Origin: an uncultured Allosphingosinicella sp.
GTDB lineage: Bacteria > Pseudomonadota > Alphaproteobacteria > Sphingomonadales > Sphingomonadaceae
DNA length: 44,448 nt
NCBI GenBank assembly: GCA_934539295.1
Contig: CAKTCN010000030.1
Span: 1 to 44,448, forward strand
Direction of reading: 5' to 3'
In this document: in pieces, positions 34,492 to 40,833 of the stretch
Numbering within the stretch: the stretch's first letter is position 1
Layout of the letters: every line of letters starts with the position of its first letter
The notes under the pieces: generated by a model
The model's database searches: none
Seen by the model: the letters and a program-made list of their open reading frames with translations, nothing else
What the model was told of the DNA's origin: nothing
Made by a program: the position numbers and the translations under genes

Positions 34492-34520
34492 GTGACAGGC
34501 AGGTTGCGTTTCGATGACAA
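34492..34520 (-). promoter_or_regulatory. Weak phased Pho half-sites upstream of phoU
   Basis: On the minus strand TTGTCAT (34514-34520) and CTGTCAC (34492-34498) match the PhoB half-site in six of seven bases each. They are spaced by 22 bp, two 11-bp periods, but the half-site position between them (ACGCAAC) matches poorly. This could be an autoregulatory PhoB site for phoU-phoB; it is weaker than a contiguous box. Confidence 0.3.
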
Positions 34521-34569
34521 TGGTCCCGGCCGCGCAAAGGCCGTAACGGGGTGCGCAGGAGGAGCTGAC

Positions 34570-35547
34570 ATGACCGATTACAGGATGATCGTGCGCGAAA
34601 CCGGCGGACCCGATCGCATCGCGCGTGAGTGGGTGGTGCTGCCGCAGCCGGGCGCCGGCATGGTCCAGGTGCGTCAGCACGCGATCGGGCTCAACTTCAT
34701 CGACACCTATGTGCGCACCGGCCTCTACAAGGCGGTGCTTCCGACCGGCCTCGGCCAGGAGGCGGCGGGCGTGGTCGAGGAAGTGGGCGAGGGCGTTCGC
34801 GACTTTCGCATCGGCGATCGCGTGGCAAGCGCTACCGGGCCGCTCGGCGCCTATGCAAGCGTGCGGCACGTGCCCGCGGACCACCTCGTCCGCATCCCCG
34901 ACGACGTGCCGGATGATGTCGCGGCGGCGGCGATGCTGAAGGGCATGACGGCCGCCTTCCTGGTCGAGCAATGCGCGCGCATACAGGCGGGTGACACGGT
35001 GCTCGTCCATGCGGCGGCAGGGGGCGTCGGATCGCTGCTGGTGCAATGGCTTGCCGCCATCGGTGCGCGCGTCATCGCCCATGCCGGATCGGCTGAAAAG
35101 GCAGCGGAGGCAAAGGCGAACGGCGCGCATGAGGCGCTGCATGGGGCGTTCGACACGCTGGCCGAACAGGTGCGTGCGCTGACCGGCGGGCGCGGCGTGG
35201 ACGTGGTCCTCGACGGGGTAGGGGCGGCAAGCTGGGACGCCTCGCTCGCTTCGCTGCGGCGCAGGGGCCTGATGGTGACGTTTGGCAATGCCAGCGGCGC
35301 CGTGCCGCCGTTCAGCGCGCTGGCACTGCGCGATGCAGGCTCGGTGTTCGTGACCCGACCGACGCTCGCCGACTATGCGGCGACACCGGAGGAATTGCGC
35401 GCACTGGCAGCGCGCCTGTTCGAGATGCTCGGCAGCGGCAAGGTGAAGGTCGAGATCCGTCAACGCTTCGGGCTCGAGGACGCGGCCAAGGCGCACATCG
35501 CCCTGGAAGCGCGCGAAACCCGCGGCTCCACGATCCTGCTTCCGTAA
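34570..35547 (+). CDS. qor: NADPH:quinone oxidoreductase (zinc-independent MDR)
   Basis: This 325-residue medium-chain reductase of the QOR family has an N-terminal GroES-like fold including GLNFIDTYVRTGLY and GLGQEAAGVVEEVG, then a Rossmann domain with the dinucleotide motif AAAGGVGSLLVQWLAAIGARV. It lacks the catalytic zinc ligands, as expected for QOR. It reduces quinones using NADPH. AGGAGG lies just before the ATG at 34570. It is divergent from phoU. Confidence 0.92.
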   Translation: MTDYRMIVRETGGPDRIAREWVVLPQPGAGMVQVRQHAIGLNFIDTYVRTGLYKAVLPTGLGQEAAGVVEEVGEGVRDFRIGDRVASATGPLGAYASVRHVPADHLVRIPDDVPDDVAAAAMLKGMTAAFLVEQCARIQAGDTVLVHAAAGGVGSLLVQWLAAIGARVIAHAGSAEKAAEAKANGAHEALHGAFDTLAEQVRALTGGRGVDVVLDGVGAASWDASLASLRRRGLMVTFGNASGAVPPFSALALRDAGSVFVTRPTLADYAATPEELRALAARLFEMLGSGKVKVEIRQRFGLEDAAKAHIALEARETRGSTILLP

Positions 35548-35561
35548 TCGCCGCCCTCTCT

Positions 35562-35636
35562 CCGTTCGTTTCGAGCGAAGTCGAGAAACATGTCCAAGGC
35601 GGCACGAGGTTTCTCGACTTCGCTCGAAACGAACGG
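35562..35636. repeat. Perfect 28-bp inverted repeat between convergent genes
   Basis: 35562-35589 (beginning CCGTTCGTTTCGAGCGAAGT) is the exact inverse complement of 35609-35636, around a 19-nt loop. It occupies most of the 115-bp gap between qor and the histidine kinase gene, which converge here, so a bidirectional transcript-end role is plausible. It is the complete form of the element whose arm occurs at 304-325. Confidence 0.8.
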
Positions 35637-35662
35637 GGAGGGTGGGGCTGGCCCCAGGCGCC

Positions 35663-36994
35663 TTACAGTAAGATCCGGAACCGCGCCCCTTCCGCATTGA
35701 AGGCGTAGATGGACCCGCCATGCGCCAGCACGACTTGTCGCGCCAGGCTGAGTCCGACGCCGGTTCCCTTGGCCTTGGTGGTGAAGAAGGGCAGGAAGAT
35801 GTCCTGCACCAGTGCCTCGGCTATGCCGGGTCCGTTGTCGCCGACCTCGATCAGCACGCGCCCTTCGGCCGTGCGGCTGATCGCCAGCTTCACGCGGGGC
35901 GCGTCGGCATGGCCCACCGCCGCCTCCGCCGCATTGCGCAGCAGGTTGATCAGCACCTGCGACATGAGGTCCGGATCGGCTTCGAACGTCAGGCGCGGCG
36001 GCTCCACCCGCGTTTCCATGTGGAGCACATCCTCGGGCCACGTGGCACGGATCAGGGCCTGAAGCTCCGCCGTCCACGCCTCCGCGTCGATGCTGCGCGG
36101 ACGAACTTGCGGCGTGCGGCTGATCTGGCGATAGCTCTGCACGAAATGCATGACACCGTCGGCGCGGCGGGCAAGCGTTTCCACCGCCGCCCGCGCGTCG
36201 GCGACATCGCGATCGCCGCCCTTGTCCGCCGCCGCCATCAGCTTGGCCGCGCTCTGGGCGAGCGAAGTGACAGGCGTCATGCTGTTCATGATTTCATGCG
36301 TCAGCACGCGGATGAGATCGCTCTGCGCCGCTATCTCCACGGCATCCAGCTCGCCCTGGATCGGCTGCACCGCCACCACGCGCACCAGCCCGCCCATGCG
36401 CTGGACGGCGGCGGCGCTCACCATGGCGGTCTGCGGGACGGTCTCGATCGATAGCGGCAGCAATCGCGATCGTCCCGCCGGCGCCTCGCCCAGCGAGCGG
36501 GCAAAGGCCTGGCCATAGACTTCGAAATCGGCGGTGCGAACGCCCTGGTGGCGGATGAACAGGCGCCTTGCCGCCTTGTTGGCAAGTTCCACCTTGTCGT
36601 CGCTCACCATCAGCAGCGCAGTGGGTGTGTCGTCCAGCACCGCTTCGTGGAAGCGGTTCGCCTCGCTCAGCCGATGCTGCGCGTCGCGCAGGCGCTGCAT
36701 GCCGTGGTTGAGCGCCTCGGCTATCTCGTCGAAGCCGCTGCCGCCGCCTGCCCGCGTGAAGCCATGGCTGAGATCGCCGAAGCGCACTGCCTCCAGAAAG
36801 GCTGCGAGCGCGCGGTTGGTCTGGGTGACATGACGCCAAAGCGCGGCCACGGCCGCCAGCACGGCTATTCCCGCCACGATCCGCCCGGCCGGCATCCCGT
36901 CGCGGGCGATCGACTCCACGAACGCGAAGACGGCGAGCAGCAGCAGCGCCAGGCGCCAGCCGAGCCCCAGCAGGAACGAACGCCTAAAGACCAT
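35663..36994 (-). CDS. Membrane sensor histidine kinase (NtrY-like)
   Basis: This 443-residue kinase has two N-terminal transmembrane helices (about residues 8-27 and 36-54), a HAMP-like linker, a PAS-like domain, a dimerisation H-box LTHEIMNSMTP with H233, and an HATPase domain. The N box (INLLRNAAEAA), G1 (VGDNGPGI) and G2 (GTGVGLSLARQ) are visible. There is almost no periplasmic loop, so it may sense within or at the membrane. It is coupled to the upstream sigma-54 regulator gene by an 11-base overlap and is its obvious partner. The signal is unknown; a membrane perturbation or export substrate would fit. Confidence 0.9.
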   Translation of the reverse strand: MVFRRSFLLGLGWRLALLLLAVFAFVESIARDGMPAGRIVAGIAVLAAVAALWRHVTQTNRALAAFLEAVRFGDLSHGFTRAGGGSGFDEIAEALNHGMQRLRDAQHRLSEANRFHEAVLDDTPTALLMVSDDKVELANKAARRLFIRHQGVRTADFEVYGQAFARSLGEAPAGRSRLLPLSIETVPQTAMVSAAAVQRMGGLVRVVAVQPIQGELDAVEIAAQSDLIRVLTHEIMNSMTPVTSLAQSAAKLMAAADKGGDRDVADARAAVETLARRADGVMHFVQSYRQISRTPQVRPRSIDAEAWTAELQALIRATWPEDVLHMETRVEPPRLTFEADPDLMSQVLINLLRNAAEAAVGHADAPRVKLAISRTAEGRVLIEVGDNGPGIAEALVQDIFLPFFTTKAKGTGVGLSLARQVVLAHGGSIYAFNAEGARFRILL

Positions 36995-38369
36995 GCTTTT
37001 CCATGCGCCGGTAGAGCGAGGCGCGGGTGAGCCCGAGTTCGGCCGCGGCCAGCGAGATGTTGTAGGCGTGTTTCTTCAGAGCCGCTTCGACAATCTGCCG
37101 CTCCGCGCGCTCGAGATTGAGGTCGCCGCCGGGTGCAGGGGCCATTGGTGCCGGCGCGGGCGGAACGGGTGCGGGGGCACGCGCCGACAATGAGAAATCC
37201 TCAGCCGTGAAGGCGTCGCCATCGGCCAGGATGACCGCGCGCTCGGCCGCATGGCGCAGCGCACGCACGTTGCCGGGCCACGAATAAGCTTCCAGCGCCG
37301 CCGCGACTTCGGGGGGAATGCGCCGGTCCGGCTTGCCATATTTGCGCGCGTAGAGCGCCGCATAATGGCGCACGAGCAACAGTATATCCTCGCGCCGCTC
37401 GCGTAAGGGCGGCAGTTGCAGTTCCACCGTGTTTAATCGAAACAGCAGGTCCTGCCGGAACCGGCCTTCGTCGGCGATCTGGTGCGGGGGCAGGTTGGTG
37501 GCGGCGATCACGCGCACGTCGATAGGCACCGGTTTGTTGGCGCCCACCGGCGTCACCTGCCTTTGCTCGAGCGCAGTCAGAAGCTTGGGCTGCAGATGGA
37601 GCGGCAGATTGCCGATTTCGTCCAGGAATAATGTCCCGCCATGTGCCGCCTGCAATCGCCCGACACGGTCGCTGCGCGCATCGGTGAATGCGCCCTTCAC
37701 ATGGCCGAACAGCTCGGATTCGAACAGGTGTTCGGACACCGCGCCTAGGTCCACCGACACGAACACCTTGTCGGCGCGCTGAGAGCGGTCGTGCAACGCG
37801 CGTGCGACCAGTTCCTTGCCGGTCCCGTTCTCGCCCAGGATCAGGACATTGGCATCCGTCGGGGCCGCCCGCTCGATCAGCGAGAAGATGCGGGCGAGGG
37901 CAGGCGCGTTGCCCAGGATCGGCGACGTGGCCGATGGCGCGGCGGTCTTCACCGGAGTCGTCGCACCGCGACTGTGACGCAGCGCCGCGGCCGTGCGCAC
38001 GGTGGCCAGCATGCGCTCGTTCGACCAAGGTTTGGACACGAAATCGGTCGCGCCCCGCTTCATCGCCTCGACCGCGATCTGGACCCCGCCATGGGCGGTG
38101 ATCATCACCACCACTGCGTCGGGGTCATGCTCCAGGATCGCCTTCAGCCACTGGAAGCCCTCGGCCGCATCGGTGGCGCCGCGCGCGAAATTGGCGTCGA
38201 GCAGGATCACGTCGGGCAGCGCGCCTGCCATGTCGCGAACCGCTTCCTCGGGCGAACGAAAGGTGGCGACGTCGCGAAACATGTCGCGCAGCAGCAATCG
38301 CGCCGCCAGCAAGATGTCTTCGTCGTCGTCGACAACGATGCACCGGTCGAAAACGTGTCCCCGCTCCAC
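36984..38369 (-). CDS. Sigma-54-dependent NtrC-family response regulator
   Basis: This 461-residue three-domain regulator has a receiver with acceptor D58 (VILLDANF) and a K in DFVSKPWS. The AAA+ domain has Walker A GENGTGKE (179-186) and Walker B TLFLDE (246-251), and a Fis-type helix-turn-helix lies at the C-terminus (NISLAAAELGLTRASLYRRM). The sigma-54 contact loop reads GAFTDA (226-231), not GAFTGA. The start is GTG 38369: AGGAG lies ten bases upstream, and the longer frame to 38405 runs over the regulatory region. It is divergent from a small ORF and an export operon, which it probably controls. Confidence 0.92.
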   Translation of the reverse strand: MERGHVFDRCIVVDDDEDILLAARLLLRDMFRDVATFRSPEEAVRDMAGALPDVILLDANFARGATDAAEGFQWLKAILEHDPDAVVVMITAHGGVQIAVEAMKRGATDFVSKPWSNERMLATVRTAAALRHSRGATTPVKTAAPSATSPILGNAPALARIFSLIERAAPTDANVLILGENGTGKELVARALHDRSQRADKVFVSVDLGAVSEHLFESELFGHVKGAFTDARSDRVGRLQAAHGGTLFLDEIGNLPLHLQPKLLTALEQRQVTPVGANKPVPIDVRVIAATNLPPHQIADEGRFRQDLLFRLNTVELQLPPLRERREDILLLVRHYAALYARKYGKPDRRIPPEVAAALEAYSWPGNVRALRHAAERAVILADGDAFTAEDFSLSARAPAPVPPAPAPMAPAPGGDLNLERAERQIVEAALKKHAYNISLAAAELGLTRASLYRRMEKHGL

Positions 38370-38388
38370 GATCCCTACTCCTAAGACT

Positions 38389-38404
38389 TGTCCGGAAACG
38401 AACA
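38389..38404. promoter_or_regulatory. Imperfect enhancer/operator palindrome, copy 1
   Basis: TGTCCGGAAACGAACA keeps the left arm TGTCCGG, but its right arm matches CCGGACA in only five of seven positions. It lies just upstream of the regulator's ribosome binding site, where binding could repress its transcription. Assignment rests on likeness to the three better copies. Confidence 0.4.
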
Positions 38405-38420
38405 ATCAAAATCCGTGCCA
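38405..38420 (-). promoter_or_regulatory. Possible sigma-54 promoter facing the regulator-kinase operon
   Basis: On the minus strand TGGCACGGATTTTGAT has a perfect -24 TGGCAC and a -12 element TTGA in correct register, but lacks the usual GC at -12. The transcript would begin near 38393, about 25 bases before the GTG start of the regulator. The altered -12 base makes this the weakest of the three promoters. Confidence 0.4.
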
Positions 38421-38422
38421 GA

Positions 38423-38438
38423 TGTCCGGATGCGGACG
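38423..38438. promoter_or_regulatory. Enhancer palindrome copy 2
   Basis: TGTCCGGATGCGGACG fits TGTCCG-N4-CGGACA with one terminal mismatch. It sits between the regulator promoter and the small-ORF promoter, with its centre about 85 bases upstream of the expected plus-strand start near 38517. This is a typical enhancer position for an NtrC-family activator. Confidence 0.6.
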
Positions 38439-38489
38439 CCGGCCAACGGCTGCAAGCAAGAAACAACGGGAATCCGTGCCGACCTTCAC

Positions 38490-38506
38490 TTGGCACGCCT
38501 CCTGCT
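38490..38506 (+). promoter_or_regulatory. Sigma-54 promoter of the small ORF
   Basis: TTGGCACGCCTCCTGCT has TGGCACG at -24 and CTGC at -12; the GG and GC dinucleotides are 12 bases apart, the required spacing. One base differs from the TTGC consensus. Transcription would start near 38517, 26 bases before the ATG at 38543 and ahead of its ribosome binding site. Confidence 0.65.
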
Positions 38507-38542
38507 CCTCTTTGGCCAGGATCGAAGAAAGGAGTAGCGGAC

Positions 38543-38677
38543 ATGACCTACGCCAAAGCCGGCGGCACCCTGGCTGCCTTGTTACTGAGCCTCGTCCTTC
38601 TCGGCGGGCACGCTCCGCCGGCGCCTTGCCAAATCGCCTTGCTGCTTCCTCTCGATCTGCACGGGCTCGGCGCATGA
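38543..38677 (+). CDS. 44-residue small hydrophobic protein or peptide
   Basis: This short frame begins MTYAKAGGTLAALLLSLVLL and ends at TGA 38675-38677. AAAGGAG lies eight bases before the ATG, and a sigma-54 promoter lies 37 bases further upstream. Residues 8-22 form a hydrophobic helix that could be a signal peptide or membrane anchor, followed by GGHAPPAPC and a second hydrophobic patch (IALLLPL). It has one cysteine (C29). Its stop is one base before the next enhancer palindrome. No family is recognised. It could be an exported peptide, a small membrane regulator of the kinase or exporter, or only a translated leader. Expression is unproven. Confidence 0.6.
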   Translation: MTYAKAGGTLAALLLSLVLLGGHAPPAPCQIALLLPLDLHGLGA

Positions 38678-38678
38678 C

Positions 38679-38694
38679 TGTCCGGAACCGGACA
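38679..38694. promoter_or_regulatory. Enhancer palindrome copy 3 (best match)
   Basis: TGTCCGGAACCGGACA has perfect 7-bp arms around AA. Its centre lies about 88 bases upstream of the start expected from the sigma-54 promoter at 38747. It begins 22 bp before copy 4, placing both on the same DNA face, as is common for paired NtrC-family sites. Confidence 0.7.
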
Positions 38695-38700
38695 CGTCAC

Positions 38701-38716
38701 TGTCCGCCAGCGGACG
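38701..38716. promoter_or_regulatory. Enhancer palindrome copy 4
   Basis: TGTCCGCCAGCGGACG has 7-bp arms with one mismatch. The symmetry extends further outward (GTCAC before, GTGAC after) with one base out of register. It lies 31 bp upstream of the second sigma-54 promoter's -24 box. Confidence 0.65.
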
Positions 38717-38746
38717 TGACAGCAGCGTCTGGTCTCCACGCATGGC

Positions 38747-38763
38747 TTGGCACGCAAGTTGCG
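38747..38763 (+). promoter_or_regulatory. Sigma-54 promoter of the export operon
   Basis: TTGGCACGCAAGTTGCG contains TGGCACG and TTGC exactly spaced (GG to GC 12 bases), a near-perfect sigma-54 promoter. The predicted start near 38774 leaves a leader of about 19 bases, including GGTGAAG, before the ATG at 38793. Two enhancer-like palindromes lie directly upstream. Confidence 0.8.
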
Positions 38764-38792
38764 TCGTCTCCGACCATCCGGGGTGAAGAAGA

Positions 38793-40103
38793 ATGGGCGT
38801 GTTGAAGATGAGTGCAGTGGAAGGGCCGAGCGGCGCCATCAACGGCGGCGTGATGGACCGCGTCATAGAGAAGAAGCGGCTGCCCCTCATGGTGAAGGCC
38901 AGTGTCGGCGCAGCGGCATCGATCGCGGTAGTCGGCGGCTTCTATGCCTACGCACCCAGCGCCGACAGCCGCAGCATCGCGGCGTCCAGCCTCACGATTT
39001 CCCAGGTCGAGCGCGGCCGCTTCGACGACTTCATGCCGCTTCGCGCCCGCGTCACCCCGCTCGTCACCGTCTATCTCGACGCGATCGAGGGCGGTCGGGT
39101 CGAACAGGTGCTCGTCGAGGATGGTGCCATGGTGCAGAAGGGGCAATTGCTCGCCGTTCTGTCCAATTCTGACCTGCAATTGAACCTGCTCGCCCGCCAG
39201 GCCGATGTCAGCCGCGAGATCAACTCGATGCGCAGCCAGGAACTGGCGCTCGCCCAGACCCGGATGGGCGACGAGCGTGCGGTGATCGAGGCCGAACTCG
39301 CCGCCGACAAAGCGCGCCGCCAATATGAGGTGCAGCGCCCGCTCATGGAGAAAGGCTTCGTCTCGGGCCGGACCTTCCGCGACACGGAGGACGAATATCG
39401 CTCCAACGCGCGCCGGGCCGCGGTGCTGCGCGAGGCGCAGAAGGTCAATCGCCAGCTCCAGACCAGCCAGCTGGCGCAGCTGCGCGCGTCCAACGCATCG
39501 CTCGGCGGCAGCCTCGACATCGCCCGCGAGACGCTGAACGCCTTGAACCTGCGCGCGCCGGTCACCGGACAGCTCACCGCTTTCTCGATCCAGGTCGGCC
39601 AGTCGATGAGCCCCGGCGAACGCCTCGGCCAGGTGGACAGCGCCGGCCGCAACAAGTTGGTCGCCTCCGTGGACGAATTCTACCTCGGCCGGGTCCAGCC
39701 TGGGCAACTCGCAACGGCCGAGGCGGCCGGCAAGACCTATCGCCTGAAGGTCGCCAAGATCTACCCGCAGGTCCGCAACGGCACGTTCGAAGTCGATTTC
39801 CAGTTCCTCGGCGACGAGCCCGGCAACGTTCAGCGCGGCCAGACGCTCGGTCTCAAGCTCATCCTCGGCGATCCCACCGCCGCGGTGCTGATCCCGAACG
39901 GCGCCTTCTACAACGAGACGGGCGGCGCCTGGGTGTTCGTGGTCGCCGCGGACGGTGAAACTGCGGTCAAACGCCCCGTCCGCCTAGGCCGCCGCAATGC
40001 CGATTATATCGAGGTGCTGGACGGGCTTGAACCCGGCGAGCGCGTCGTCACTTCCCCCTACACTGGTTTTGCCGATCGCGACCGGCTCGACCTCCAATCA
40101 TGA
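38793..40103 (+). CDS. HlyD/MacA-type periplasmic adaptor (membrane-fusion protein)
   Basis: This 436-residue adaptor links an inner-membrane ABC exporter to an outer-membrane channel. A cytoplasmic start and one membrane helix (about residues 33-52) lead into a lipoyl half (GGRVEQVLVEDGAMVQKGQLLAVL). A coiled-coil hairpin follows (about 125-240, rich in A, R, Q and E), then the second lipoyl half (NLRAPVTGQLTAF), a beta-barrel and a membrane-proximal domain. The gene begins just after a strong sigma-54 promoter and overlaps the ABC ATPase region, so it heads the operon. No outer-membrane factor gene is present in the window. Confidence 0.88.
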   Translation: MGVLKMSAVEGPSGAINGGVMDRVIEKKRLPLMVKASVGAAASIAVVGGFYAYAPSADSRSIAASSLTISQVERGRFDDFMPLRARVTPLVTVYLDAIEGGRVEQVLVEDGAMVQKGQLLAVLSNSDLQLNLLARQADVSREINSMRSQELALAQTRMGDERAVIEAELAADKARRQYEVQRPLMEKGFVSGRTFRDTEDEYRSNARRAAVLREAQKVNRQLQTSQLAQLRASNASLGGSLDIARETLNALNLRAPVTGQLTAFSIQVGQSMSPGERLGQVDSAGRNKLVASVDEFYLGRVQPGQLATAEAAGKTYRLKVAKIYPQVRNGTFEVDFQFLGDEPGNVQRGQTLGLKLILGDPTAAVLIPNGAFYNETGGAWVFVVAADGETAVKRPVRLGRRNADYIEVLDGLEPGERVVTSPYTGFADRDRLDLQS

Positions 40104-40120
40104 TGAAGGAGCCTCATCTT

Positions 40121-40801
<681 letters not shown>

Positions 40802-40833
40802 GGGCGATCGGGAAGAAAGAGGGGAGAGCAGGC

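Noticed and set aside
36984..38405. ATG start at 38405 for the sigma-54 regulator
   Set aside because: The 12 extra codons run through the operator and the AGGAG ribosome binding site; GTG 38369 is properly placed.
38410..38480. Direct repeat AATCCGTGCC at 38410-38419 and 38471-38480
   Set aside because: The first copy overlaps the reverse sigma-54 -24 box, but the second lacks a matching promoter context; a ten-base repeat at 61 bp could be chance.
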